The translations under genes were made by a program, and so were the position numbers. Of a DNA stretch of 64,000 nt, positions 10,402-19,109 are shown piece by piece. Each line of letters opens with the position of its first letter. Position 1 is the first letter of the stretch. The DNA is from Pseudomonadota bacterium (GTDB lineage Bacteria > Bdellovibrionota > Bacteriovoracia > Bacteriovoracales > Bacteriovoracaceae): the NCBI GenBank assembly GCA_027487515.1, contig JAIYDL010000016.1, forward strand, positions 186,001 to 250,000, in the 5' to 3' direction. The notes below the pieces were generated by a model, which was not told the DNA's origin, did no database searches, and saw only the letters and a list, made by a program, of their open reading frames with translations.

Positions 10402-11088
10402 ATGAATGATTTGAACGTCATCTTGTTTAACATCGCCGAATCATTGCCGGGCTTCCTGCTCGCCATCGTAACACACGAAGCAGCACACGCTTGGATGGCC
10501 AACCGTTTCGGAGACCCGACCGCCAAGAACCTCGGTCGTCTGACGTTAAACCCCGCTGCGCACTACGACCCGTGGGGAACGATCTTCTTCCCACTCCTCG
10601 CTGCGGTGACGAGCTTCGCCATGATCGGTTGGGCCAGACCCGTTCCGATTGAAATCCGAAACTTCAAGAACATCCGCTCCGGCATTTTCTGGGTGAGCTT
10701 CGCGGGCCCTCTGTCAAACCTCATCCTCGGCACCATCTCGGCGATCCTCCTGGCCCTGATCGCAACGAAAGTGTCCACAGACTGGGAATTCTACACCATC
10801 GCCATCCGGATGCTGCGCTACTCGGTCTTCATCAATTTCATCCTCGCCTTCTTTAACTTGATCCCGCTTCCTCCTCTCGATGGATCGAAGATGGTGTCGT
10901 CGTTTCTTAAAGGCCATGCTCTCTACAAGTATGAGAGCTTTGCCCAGTACACGCCGATGATCTTCATCGGTGTGATGGCCCTGAGTTTCATGGGAATCCA
11001 TACCTTGGGCTACGTGCTCCTCCCGGCACAGATGATCGCCAACTACCTCATGTTTTCCCTCCTCGGTCTTTTTGGAGGCATCGGATGA
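10402..11088 (+). CDS. site-2 protease (peptidase M50) family membrane protein
   Basis: 228 residues, integral membrane zinc metalloprotease. The zinc motif HEAAH sits in the first membrane helix (IVTHEAAHAWMANRFGDPTA). The third ligand region is NLIPLPPLDGSKM near residue 155. About five hydrophobic segments are visible. This is the compact Rip/YwhC-like subgroup without PDZ domain. The stop overlaps scpA by 4 bp (ATGA), an association with scpAB that is known from several phyla. The substrate is unknown. No strong Shine-Dalgarno sequence precedes the ATG. Confidence 0.93.
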   Translation: MNDLNVILFNIAESLPGFLLAIVTHEAAHAWMANRFGDPTAKNLGRLTLNPAAHYDPWGTIFFPLLAAVTSFAMIGWARPVPIEIRNFKNIRSGIFWVSFAGPLSNLILGTISAILLALIATKVSTDWEFYTIAIRMLRYSVFINFILAFFNLIPLPPLDGSKMVSSFLKGHALYKYESFAQYTPMIFIGVMALSFMGIHTLGYVLLPAQMIANYLMFSLLGLFGGIG

Positions 11089-11924
11089 CTGAGAACGAAA
11101 TCATCGTTAAGCTCGACCGCTTCGACGGTCCCCTGGCGCTTCTCCTCCATCTGATCCAAAAAGAAGAGATGCGGATCCAGGACCTGGATCTCTCGACGAT
11201 CACCCACCAGTACCTGGACTACCTGCAGAAAATGCAGGACCTCAATTTCGACGTGGCCGGTGAATACCTTTTCATGGCCGCGACCCTGTTGTACCTGAAG
11301 TCCCAGACCGTCGCCGATGAGTCCCAGGACCTCAACCTGATCAAGATCACGGCCGGAGAGATGGGCCTTGAGATCCAAACCCGCGGGGACCTCATCAAGC
11401 GGCTCGAGGAACTCGAGCGCTTCCAACGCCTGGGGCAACGGCTCTGGGGACTTCCGAAGAAGGGACACGAGATTTTCGTGCACCCGAAGATTGACCGCAA
11501 GGCCATCGAGAACTCGATCCTGACTCCTCTCGACCTCCAGCAGTTGACGGAAACCATGATGGACCTCATCCGTCGGGAGAAGAAGAAGTACGCGGTCGTG
11601 AAGCGCGACCGCCTGTCGATCAAAGAAAAACTCGTGCGCCTGAAGTCGCTCCTGAAGCAAGGTGAAACCACGCAGTTCGATATGCTCCTGGACGCGGCCG
11701 AAACCGGGATCATTGATAAGGTGATCACCTTCATCTCGCTCCTTGAGCTCGCGCGACTGAAGAAGCTTCAGATCTTCCAGAACGAAGACAAGGGCTCGAT
11801 CTACATTGAAGTGAAGGAAAGCTTAGACTCGTTCGATCCGGAATCGGCGAACGGATTCGATCCGGAGGGTGAAGCCGCCTCCGCAACTGCGACGGCCGCT
11901 CCGGCAGATGCAACGATCCAATAA
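11085..11924 (+). CDS. scpA: segregation and condensation protein ScpA
   Basis: Kleisin subunit of the SMC-ScpAB condensin needed for chromosome compaction and segregation. 279 residues. The family N-terminus is clear: LDRFDGPLALLLHLIQKEEM, IQDLDLSTITHQYLDYL, GEYLFMAATLLYLKSQ. The C-terminal winged helix is seen as VITFISLLELARLKKLQIFQ. An Ala- and acid-rich tail of about 30 residues follows, longer than usual. It sits between the M50 protease (4-bp overlap) and scpB (9-bp gap). Confidence 0.96.
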   Translation: MTENEIIVKLDRFDGPLALLLHLIQKEEMRIQDLDLSTITHQYLDYLQKMQDLNFDVAGEYLFMAATLLYLKSQTVADESQDLNLIKITAGEMGLEIQTRGDLIKRLEELERFQRLGQRLWGLPKKGHEIFVHPKIDRKAIENSILTPLDLQQLTETMMDLIRREKKKYAVVKRDRLSIKEKLVRLKSLLKQGETTQFDMLLDAAETGIIDKVITFISLLELARLKKLQIFQNEDKGSIYIEVKESLDSFDPESANGFDPEGEAASATATAAPADATIQ

Positions 11925-11933
11925 GGAAATGCT

Positions 11934-13322
11934 ATGGATTCTTTGAACACTGACATCAACTACGAGTGGGACCTTGCTGCGGAAGAAGCTCTCGAAGCCC
12001 AGACCGCCGCCGTCGAACCGGAATTCGAAGCTCCGGCCTTCGAACTCGACCTCGGTCATTACGACGAGCGCGCACAGGAAGACATGCTCTGGCAGGCACG
12101 CACGGGCCTTAACCCGGACACCCTCTGCGGAGCCATCGAAACGATCATCTTCATGTCAGACCGGCCGATCTCGATTCAGAAAATCAAGGCCCAGATCGAC
12201 CCCGAACTCCCTCTCAGAGTGATCCACGAATCTCTTCAGAAACTCCAGGTGGGTTACGAAGAAAAGTTCCACGGCATCCGGCTCGTGGAAGTGGCCGAGG
12301 GGTACCAGTTTAGGACCAAGGCGACCTACGCGAAGTTCGTCCAGAATCTCTTTAAGATTAACTCTCTCGTTTTGACCCCTACCGCTCTCGAAGTCTTGGC
12401 CATCATCGCTTACAAGCAGCCCGTCTCAAAAACAGAGGTTGAGAAAATCCGGGGCGTCGATTCGTCCCACATCATCCGTGCCCTTATGGACAAGCGCCTG
12501 GTGAAGATCACGGGCCGCTCCGAAGAACTGGGAAGGCCTTCCCTTTTCGGAACCACCGAAGAGTTCCTCGAAGTCTTTAACCTCGCCGACCTCTCGGGTC
12601 TCCCTCCGGAGTATGAGCTCGAAGAGATGGCGATGAAAAACACCATCGGCACCATCGCGGACATTAAGTCCGTCGTCTTCCGGTCTGAGACCTCGAAGAG
12701 ATTCTCCGTCGATGAGACAGAAGAACTCGACCAGCTCTCGGAGAGTATCAACCTCATCGCGGCCGACACGAACTTCACCATGCTCTTAAAGTCGGAGGAG
12801 AAGAAGAAGGTCGACGGTGGCACCATCGTTCGAAAGTCCGCGTTTGATATCCTCGAAGACTTCGTGAACCGCGAGGAGTCCGTGCGTCAGAACGCAGCTG
12901 CCGCGGCGTCGACGACGCTCATGAATGTGGTCGAGGCCTCCGTGATTGATATCTCCCAAGAAGGCGTGGTCTTCAATGCTCCTGTGATCGATGAAGAGTT
13001 CGAAGCACTTCGCGCCCACGAGATCGCTCTGGCCGACGGTGAGGCCGAAGCGAAACTGGCGGCCAGGGAGGCGAGCGACGAAGAGTTCGCTAACCTTCAA
13101 AAAGAGGCCGACGAATTGGAGCGGGCCCTGGATTTTGCCTTTGAACAACTTACAGGGGAGAAGCTGGATTCCGAAGAGATGGAGTTCGATGTCGCCAGTG
13201 ATATCGACAGCTTAGATTTCTCCATCGATGCGGCGATCTTGAAGGGTAAAGACTTTGATCTTGACCTGACGTTCCTAAACGAAGTATCTGAGACCGTATC
13301 TGAGATTGAGAGCGAGAGCTAA
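11934..13322 (+). CDS. scpB: segregation and condensation protein ScpB with long extensions
   Basis: Partner of ScpA in the SMC complex. The canonical two-winged-helix core lies at about residues 60-230: LCGAIETIIFMSDRPISIQK, GIRLVEVAEGYQFRTK, LTPTALEVLAIIAYKQPVSK, GRPSLFGTTEEFLEVF. Most ScpB proteins have about 180-220 residues; this one has 462. It carries an acidic N-terminal extension of about 55 residues and an acidic C-terminal tail of about 220 residues rich in Glu, Ala and Asp. The ATG has AAGGA upstream. The extensions have no recognised domain and look partly disordered. They may carry partner-binding segments. Confidence 0.93.
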   Translation: MDSLNTDINYEWDLAAEEALEAQTAAVEPEFEAPAFELDLGHYDERAQEDMLWQARTGLNPDTLCGAIETIIFMSDRPISIQKIKAQIDPELPLRVIHESLQKLQVGYEEKFHGIRLVEVAEGYQFRTKATYAKFVQNLFKINSLVLTPTALEVLAIIAYKQPVSKTEVEKIRGVDSSHIIRALMDKRLVKITGRSEELGRPSLFGTTEEFLEVFNLADLSGLPPEYELEEMAMKNTIGTIADIKSVVFRSETSKRFSVDETEELDQLSESINLIAADTNFTMLLKSEEKKKVDGGTIVRKSAFDILEDFVNREESVRQNAAAAASTTLMNVVEASVIDISQEGVVFNAPVIDEEFEALRAHEIALADGEAEAKLAAREASDEEFANLQKEADELERALDFAFEQLTGEKLDSEEMEFDVASDIDSLDFSIDAAILKGKDFDLDLTFLNEVSETVSEIESES

Positions 13323-13389
13323 GACTTCCGAAAGACCTTCGCCCGTTCTCAAAAAATATTTAACTGCTGAGAAGCAGATAGGAGCCATC

Positions 13390-14418
13390 GTGACTAAGTC
13401 ATCCCAAGACCTTTCCCTTCGTTTACAAAAATTCATCGCCGACTGCGGCGTCACTTCACGCCGGAAGGCAGAGATCTACATCACCGAAGGCCGCGTGAGC
13501 GTGAATGGCCAGATCGTCACGGAACTCGGAACCAAGGTGAATCCGTCGACGGACTCCGTAGAAGTTGATGGCGTGGCCCTTGAACCTGCGGCCGTCGATA
13601 AGGTCTACGTCGTTCTCAATAAGCCCCGCGCCTACATGACCACACTCTCGGATCCGGAAGGTCGCCCGACCGTGATGGAACTCATCTTCGGTGTCCGACA
13701 GCGGATCTTCCCGGTCGGTCGCCTCGATTATCTCTCCGAAGGTCTCTTGATTCTCACGAACGACGGGGACCTCGCCAACATGATCATGCACCCGAAGTAC
13801 GAGGTTGAGAAAGTCTACGAGGTGAAGGTCTTCGGTCACGTCAACGAGGCCCTCCTGGCGAAGATCCGCCGGGGTGTGATGACCGAAGATGGTCTCATGA
13901 AGCCGAAGTCAGTTCGGGTCATCGAGCAGCTCCCGAATAAGACCTGGCTTGAGTTCCGCCTGAATGAAGGGAAGAACCGCGAGATCCGAAAAATCTGTGA
14001 CGCCGTCGAACTCACGGTGGATAAGCTCCGCCGGGTGGCGATCGAGGGCCTCCACATCCAGTCCCTCGCCGTCGGCCATTACGTCTTCACGACTCGAAAA
14101 GAGCTCCTGAAGGCCCTGGGTCTTAACGAGCACGGGGAGAAAGTGGCACTCCGGAAATTCGTCTCCGCGAAGAAAACTCTCAACGTGGCGAAGGTCCAGA
14201 AGATCGTCGGCAAGACGGCCCGCCCAGCGGACGATAAGAAGTTCCAGTCGTTCCGGAAAGAGAACTACTACGAAACCGTGCGCTCGATGAAAGAGCTCAA
14301 GGTTCGGCAGGTAGAAGAGGACGCGACGAAACGCTCCGAGGCCGAAGCCGCGGAGAAGGCCGCACGGTTCGGGAAGACCATGAAACGGACAGCACCGAGA
14401 AAGGCCCATGGAAGTTAA
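13390..14418 (+). CDS. rluB: RsuA/RluB-family rRNA pseudouridine synthase
   Basis: Isomerises a uridine of 23S rRNA (RluB type, position 2605 in E. coli) to pseudouridine. The start is set to the GTG at 13390 because AGGAG lies six bases before it. The frame is open to an ATG at 13306 inside scpB, but that start would add 28 residues without homology. An S4 RNA-binding domain comes first (RLQKFIADCGVTSRRKAEIY, EGRVSVNGQ). The catalytic aspartate is in GRLDYLSEGLLILTNDG, and NEGKNREIRKI is the second family motif. A basic C-terminal tail of about 90 residues is extra. The end overlaps the next gene by 11 bp. RluB rather than RluE/RluF is inferred from the scpB context. Confidence 0.93.
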   Translation: MTKSSQDLSLRLQKFIADCGVTSRRKAEIYITEGRVSVNGQIVTELGTKVNPSTDSVEVDGVALEPAAVDKVYVVLNKPRAYMTTLSDPEGRPTVMELIFGVRQRIFPVGRLDYLSEGLLILTNDGDLANMIMHPKYEVEKVYEVKVFGHVNEALLAKIRRGVMTEDGLMKPKSVRVIEQLPNKTWLEFRLNEGKNREIRKICDAVELTVDKLRRVAIEGLHIQSLAVGHYVFTTRKELLKALGLNEHGEKVALRKFVSAKKTLNVAKVQKIVGKTARPADDKKFQSFRKENYYETVRSMKELKVRQVEEDATKRSEAEAAEKAARFGKTMKRTAPRKAHGS

Positions 14419-15514
14419 GGTCAAGAAAGGCAAGATTCTCGTCTACCGAGTCTTCGACATCGGTTCAGAGGTTGACCTGGATAAGGTCGAGGCGCTGTTT
14501 GAGGATAAGAAGCTCAAGGAGCGCTTTAAGCTCGACCGAAAACACAACATGTCGCTCATCATCTCGAGCTCACCGGTGTCGGTGCAGCTCGGGACGTTTA
14601 CCCTGAAGCTCGTGGAAGAGAGTGTGTCGGCGGAGCTGATCGCCAAGGTCTGGCACTTCGGAACCGTCTCCCTTTGCTTCCAGATCCCGATCAAGGAAGG
14701 CACGACCTGGCCTGAACTCATCCAGACCGCGAGCTGGATTGAGAACGACGCGGAGATCGAAGTCTTCGCCCGAGAAAAGGCGAAAGAGTTTCAGACTGAT
14801 ATCTTGACCGCGATCTCCGTTCCTTCGGCCTGGTCGATCAACGAAGACTACGTGACCTACTTCATCCAGGAATTCGAGGGGCCGGTAGGCTCCATCGCGA
14901 CTCTTCCGGAGAAGATCGACATCCCGGCCCTGATCCTCGCTGAACCCCGAGAGGTTCTGTCGGACTCCATGAAAAAGAGCATCCTCGAGAACCAGTTCCA
15001 GTACTCGAAGGACGACCTGGTCGTCGCCGACTGGAACTCGGCCCTCGTGGTGGACCCGAGTGGTTCGATGGACGTGCCCCTGGTCATTGAGTTTGCGCTG
15101 AACCAGCTCCTGGAAATGCGCTACTACGATGACCTCTTGGATCAGCGCCTAAACACGCTCTACAACGAGGTCGTGGGCCGCAAGAAGGGTCTCTTTTCGA
15201 ACAAGTACTCTCGCCTAGCCGAAGAGGCGAGTCAGATCTATCTCGAGATCTCTGAGATCGTCGAGAACGTGGAGAACTCGTTTAAGACGGTGGGGGACTT
15301 CTACCTCGCGACGATCTTCCGGGCCTCGTCGAAGCGCTTTAGGTTCGACGACTGGCAGAAGAGCATCAATGAGAAGCTCGGCAACCTCGCCGAAGTTTCG
15401 CGGCTCCTCCATTCAGAAGTGAATGAGTCAAGGAATCAGACGATGGAGATGATCATCGTGGTTCTCATCGCGATCGAAGTCATGCCTTTCGTGTACAATC
15501 TGCTGCGGCAGTAG
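14408..15514 (+). CDS. DUF155/RMD1-like membrane-anchored protein
   Basis: 368 residues. The N-terminal half is alpha/beta (KILVYRVFDIGSEVDLDKVE, KVWHFGTVSLCFQIP) with IENDAEIEVFAREKAKEF. The C-terminal half is long helices (LEMRYYDDLLDQRLNTLYNE, DDWQKSINEKLGNLAEVSRL) ending in one membrane segment close to the C-terminus (MEMIIVVLIAIEVMPFVYNL). This helical hairpin plus terminal anchor is typical of the RMD1/Sif2 (DUF155) family, known in fungi, in mitochondria (RMND1) and in some bacteria. The assignment is by pattern only. It overlaps rluB by 11 bp and ends the operon. Confidence 0.6.
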   Translation: MEVKVKKGKILVYRVFDIGSEVDLDKVEALFEDKKLKERFKLDRKHNMSLIISSSPVSVQLGTFTLKLVEESVSAELIAKVWHFGTVSLCFQIPIKEGTTWPELIQTASWIENDAEIEVFAREKAKEFQTDILTAISVPSAWSINEDYVTYFIQEFEGPVGSIATLPEKIDIPALILAEPREVLSDSMKKSILENQFQYSKDDLVVADWNSALVVDPSGSMDVPLVIEFALNQLLEMRYYDDLLDQRLNTLYNEVVGRKKGLFSNKYSRLAEEASQIYLEISEIVENVENSFKTVGDFYLATIFRASSKRFRFDDWQKSINEKLGNLAEVSRLLHSEVNESRNQTMEMIIVVLIAIEVMPFVYNLLRQ

Positions 15515-15521
15515 GCGTGGT

Positions 15522-15830
15522 CTAGTTGTCGATGTTCTGGAGTTTGCGCTCTTCGGTGGCCTCATTGAGAGAGTCTAAGGCGAACTCCACTGCCTGGTCA
15601 CCGTAGGACATTTCCTTGTGCTGAAGGGCGAAGTTTGCGTGTTTAATGAGCTCAGCGGACCGCTTTAAGAGCTCAGCGCTCGATTCAAAAAATTCTCCCT
15701 CGTCCTCCGAAGTTAGGACTCCGGCCAGGAGAGAGTGGATGTTTTTGATGAGCCGAACCTGCGCCGGGGTTAACCCGTCAGTGTCGAACTTCATCAGAAG
15801 TTCCTTATCTTTTTGACCCAAGCTCTGCAT
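15522..15830 (-). CDS. small helical protein, 102 aa, unknown function
   Basis: 102 residues, acidic and predicted helical throughout (TPAQVRLIKNIHSLLAGVL, SSAELLKRSAELIKHANFAL, QAVEFALDSLNEATEERK). No signal peptide or membrane segment. AAGGAAG lies four bases before the ATG at 15830, favouring this start over the internal Met at codon 13. It is convergent with the DUF155-like gene, leaving only 7 bp between stops. Not recognised as a known family. Confidence 0.65.
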   Translation of the reverse strand: MQSLGQKDKELLMKFDTDGLTPAQVRLIKNIHSLLAGVLTSEDEGEFFESSAELLKRSAELIKHANFALQHKEMSYGDQAVEFALDSLNEATEERKLQNIDN

Positions 15831-15984
15831 AAATCTTCCTTTAAAACTTCAATCCTAAACACTATCGGGATAGCATCTAGGAAATTTAGCTATTTATGTC
15901 AGAGTAAAAGATTTCGGCTTTCCCCCTTTACAACCAACCCCCACGAGAGTATAAATTCATTAATTTCAACAGTTTCCTTTCAGT

Positions 15985-16061
<77 letters not shown>

Positions 16062-16097
16062 AAAAAATCAAACATTTACAGAACAGATTCCAAGACA

Positions 16098-16938
16098 TCA
16101 GATTCCGAAGCGGGGATTTGGCGGGGTTCTTCTTTTTTTTACAAATGCATTCACATCGATGACATTATCATCTGTTTTGATATTCGGCATGATCATGTCT
16201 TTCACCTTGGCGAGATGCTTAGGACTCAGCTTCGCGTACTTTTCAGTAACACTCACGCTTTAATGATTAAGAAGCATCTTGAGATCATAGATGTCACCAC
16301 CGTTCATCATAAAAAGACTGGCATAAGTATGACGAGAATCGTGGATTCTAATTCTTTTAACACCAGCTTCTTCCAAATCATTAAACCACATTCGGCTTCT
16401 GAAGTTACAAGCATCGATTGGACGATCACCAGTCTGGCTAAAGATAAAGTCACCCTTGCTTGTGTTCCGTATTGAGGCTAACTCTCTTTTTAAAAGACTG
16501 TTTAAGGGAAGCCTTAAATCCTTTTTGCCTTTGGTTGTGTGAACGATCTTGTTTTCTTTAGAGCACCAAATCTTATTCACGATGATTGCATCTTCTTCAA
16601 AGTAAATCTGATTCCATTGAAGACCCAACACTTCTCCAAGTCTTTCGCCAGTTAAGAAAAACGTCAGGTATATAACGTGTTTCCAGCGGTCCTTTCCTTG
16701 ATACTTTCGGTGAGTATGAGTTAGAAGGCGATCAACATCTTCCTTGGACAGATAGTCCATTTCCTTCTTGTCGAGCTTGAACTGCTTAATGTCCTTGGCT
16801 GGATTTCTAGAGATTAACTCATTATTAAAAGAATGATTAAACACAGCTTTGAAGTGTTGACCAAGTCTTCTTAACAGAAGACTTGGTCAAACCATCTTTG
16901 AAGATACCGCTTATGATTTTATCAAAGTGGAGGGGCAA
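16098..16938 (-). pseudogene. degenerate tyrosine-recombinase integrase
   Basis: The catalytic domain is well preserved: RNPAKDIKQFKLDKKEMDYL, the first catalytic Arg in LTGERLGEVLGLQW, and HDSRHTYASLFMMNGG (HxxR). The frame hits TAA at 16260-16262 immediately after LLNH. The same frame then reads on as SVSVTEKYAKLSPKHL to TGA at 16098, so the nonsense codon cuts off the nucleophilic tyrosine. Upstream, the core-binding domain (HFDKIISGIFKDGLTKSSVK) is in another frame that must shift near 16840-16850 to join VFNHSFNNEL, and it has a TGA at 16939-16941. At least two inactivating changes are therefore visible. It points toward tRNA-fMet, as usual for the integrase of a tRNA-borne island. Confidence 0.85.
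16857..16890. repeat. perfect 15-bp inverted repeat with 4-base loop
   Basis: Arms 16857-16871 and 16876-16890 are exact reverse complements around TAAC. It lies inside the core-binding part of the integrase remnant, where the codons still read as integrase in one frame. There is no T-run after either arm, so it is not a standard terminator. Confidence 0.85.
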
Positions 16939-17025
16939 TCAAAGTATTGGCTTACGGCTTGATATACCGACCTCTCCTTTCCCCTAGTCTCTCGCTTGAC
17001 CTTGAAATAAATTAAATCTAGAATA

Positions 17026-17047
17026 AAAGGATCCATTCGGATCCTTT
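17026..17047. promoter_or_regulatory. 9-bp hairpin directly before the start codon of the island operon
   Basis: Arms 17026-17034 and 17039-17047 (AAAGGATCC / GGATCCTTT, loop ATTC) are perfect, and the second arm ends two bases before the ATG at 17050. The only Shine-Dalgarno-like bases (AGGA and GGA) are inside the stem. On the minus strand the hairpin is followed by TTTTATT, so it could also be a weak terminator for transcripts coming from the operon side. Confidence 0.55.
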
Positions 17048-17049
17048 GC

Positions 17050-17853
17050 ATGGAGAAGATTTTCGTGAATTTAATCAACATTTCAAATATTCCTTCCAGC
17101 AAAGCTTATTTTGATGCAGTTTTTGAAGTTGTCTTAAAAGTAAAAGACAAAAACACTGCCCAAGAAGAGATAGCTAGGATCTTTTTTCAGCAAAAAGGCC
17201 ATGTTCGCAAAGTAATCAATCACCTCTCACTACTCGGATTACTAGAAACTAAAAACACCGAAATTAAACTTAGCAAAATCGCGAGTAGATATTGGGAGAA
17301 GAACATTCCTTTTGATGAGATGATTTTTCAAGGGCTATTTACCTCTGAAGCAGTTTCTGACTTCGCGAAAACGTTTCTGAATATTTGCTTGATTTATGGA
17401 GAGCCAATTCAGAAAAAAAACGTAGATGAAATTTTGGCAACTTTTTTCTTGGATAGAAGTGACAAGAGCGCTATAGCGTCTATCTCTCGAAATACAAGAT
17501 CTTTAATCAATTTAATTGAATGGGCAGGTCTTATCCATAAATCGCAACAGAACGTTCAATGTCCAGCTAGCAATAGAGTTCTAAAAAGATTAAGTTTTTT
17601 AGAATTGATGTATGAAGGCTCCAGCCTTTATGAAATTAGTAAAAGCAATAATAGCAAGAATGACATTTCAGAATTAATAGATTCTTTAAAAGAGGCTTCT
17701 GACTCTAGTTATTGGCAAAAGTTACTTTCTTCAGTCGTAACAAATGACCAGATTTATGATTGGTCAGTGACAAGCTTTTCTAAGGAAAGAATCAATGTGA
17801 CCAACAAATTCAACCAAAGAATTCGGTATTTTGTGAGGAAAAGTTTTTTATGA
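17050..17853 (+). CDS. island protein A: winged-helix-like protein of unknown function
   Basis: 267 residues, Lys/Ser/Asn-rich, cytoplasmic. Two segments look like winged helices: TAQEEIARIFFQQKGHVRKV followed by SLLGLLETKNTEIKLSKIAS (about residues 35-80), and IASISRNTRSLINLIEWAGL (about 140-160). No catalytic motif is seen. The ATG at 17050 lacks a free ribosome binding site because of the hairpin in front of it. The stop overlaps the ATPase start by 4 bp (ATGA). A/T-ending codons mark it as foreign. It may recognise DNA or RNA for the ATPase, or act as regulator; this is inference from gene order. Confidence 0.75.
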   Translation: MEKIFVNLINISNIPSSKAYFDAVFEVVLKVKDKNTAQEEIARIFFQQKGHVRKVINHLSLLGLLETKNTEIKLSKIASRYWEKNIPFDEMIFQGLFTSEAVSDFAKTFLNICLIYGEPIQKKNVDEILATFFLDRSDKSAIASISRNTRSLINLIEWAGLIHKSQQNVQCPASNRVLKRLSFLELMYEGSSLYEISKSNNSKNDISELIDSLKEASDSSYWQKLLSSVVTNDQIYDWSVTSFSKERINVTNKFNQRIRYFVRKSFL

Positions 17854-19109
17854 CGAAAAATGATTTAGCAGAGAAGTTGTTTCCGGTCTTAATGGACGTT
17901 ACCCCTCAAAATAATCCAAAATTTATAATAGGGGAGGAAGAGAATTTAGTTAAGATTTCGTCCTCACTTCATGCGATTGCTAAAAGACCTATTTTGAGCG
18001 CAGGGTTGGTAGTTGGTGATATCGGAAGAGGCAAGACTCACTTTTTTAAATACCTACGCTCACGTTATGACGAGGACTATCTATTTTTTTACTTGCCAGA
18101 GATGATTCAAACTGGAGCATTTGAAACAGCATTGAATCACATTCAAAAAGACTTGTTTTCCTCAACTAACGGAAATTGTTCTTTGTTGGATTTTAAAAAA
18201 AATATTACAGCTCTTTTAAGAGCTAAGCCTGCCGAATTAAAAAACAATGCCATCTTTCAAATATTGGAGAAGGCTAGGCTAGTGAAAGAAACTGATCTTG
18301 ATCTTGTTCTGTCCTTTTTTAGTGCCAAACTCTTAACTCCAGTTGAGATTTCATATTTAAAGAAAACGTATGGCATAAAACTAGCGGATTTTTTTTCTTC
18401 AACCGTCATTCAGAAGACCATCTTCGAACTCATTGAAATAATGTGTTTCTCCGAAGCAAAGAGATTTTTTATTATTCTTGATGAGTTAGATCGATTGTTC
18501 TCTTCGGGAGCGTCGAAGAGTATTCAGAAGGTTGGGGTTAGGTTATTAGATTTTTATAGATCATTATTTAATGAAATGACCAAAACCAAGACTGGAGGGG
18601 TAATCCTAATCGGGGCAACTCAGGACATTTTAGAACAAATTAAGTCTAACCAAGCTTTTTTTTCTCGATTCTCTCTTCGAACATTTAACCTTAACCCTCC
18701 ATCGACGTTGGAAAATTGCTTACGCTTTCTAAAGGAAAAATCTAGAGATGTAGATGTACATCTAGATCCTGAGGAAATTGAATATCTTCGTCAGTGTATT
18801 TCAGAAAATAATTTATATAGTGTTAACAGTTGGAGAGATTTTTGTATCGAATTGAATAAAACATTAGAAAATCAGTCTCACGCAGAAGTATCGCCGGGCG
18901 TGTCTTCAGAAGATTTAATTTTGAGTATTTTGCAAACACTAGATAAACCAGCAACTTCCCATGAAATAATTAATGCAATTGAAATTTCCAAGAGTCGTTT
19001 TAAGAAAGGCTTACCTTCAAAGATTATGAAGAAATTAATAGATAATAATCAAGTTGAAAAATTGTTGATTGATAAAATCATCTTATACAAAGCCAAGAAG
19101 AAAATTTAA
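17850..19109 (+). CDS. island protein B: Orc1/Cdc6-like AAA+ ATPase
   Basis: 419 residues. Walker A is GDIGRGKTH (residues 56-64), Walker B is FFIILDELDRL (206-216) and sensor-1-like VILIGATQDI follows at 251-260. An arginine in FFSRFSLRTF (about 273) may be the finger or sensor residue. The last about 70 residues look like a winged helix (TSHEIINAIEISKSRFKKGL). This order, P-loop, lid and winged helix, is that of Orc1/Cdc6-type and STAND-like ATPases. There is no transmembrane part. It overlaps protein A by 4 bp and protein C by 1 bp. Several 8-base A or T runs are present but the frame is intact. Confidence 0.85.
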   Translation: MTKNDLAEKLFPVLMDVTPQNNPKFIIGEEENLVKISSSLHAIAKRPILSAGLVVGDIGRGKTHFFKYLRSRYDEDYLFFYLPEMIQTGAFETALNHIQKDLFSSTNGNCSLLDFKKNITALLRAKPAELKNNAIFQILEKARLVKETDLDLVLSFFSAKLLTPVEISYLKKTYGIKLADFFSSTVIQKTIFELIEIMCFSEAKRFFIILDELDRLFSSGASKSIQKVGVRLLDFYRSLFNEMTKTKTGGVILIGATQDILEQIKSNQAFFSRFSLRTFNLNPPSTLENCLRFLKEKSRDVDVHLDPEEIEYLRQCISENNLYSVNSWRDFCIELNKTLENQSHAEVSPGVSSEDLILSILQTLDKPATSHEIINAIEISKSRFKKGLPSKIMKKLIDNNQVEKLLIDKIILYKAKKKI

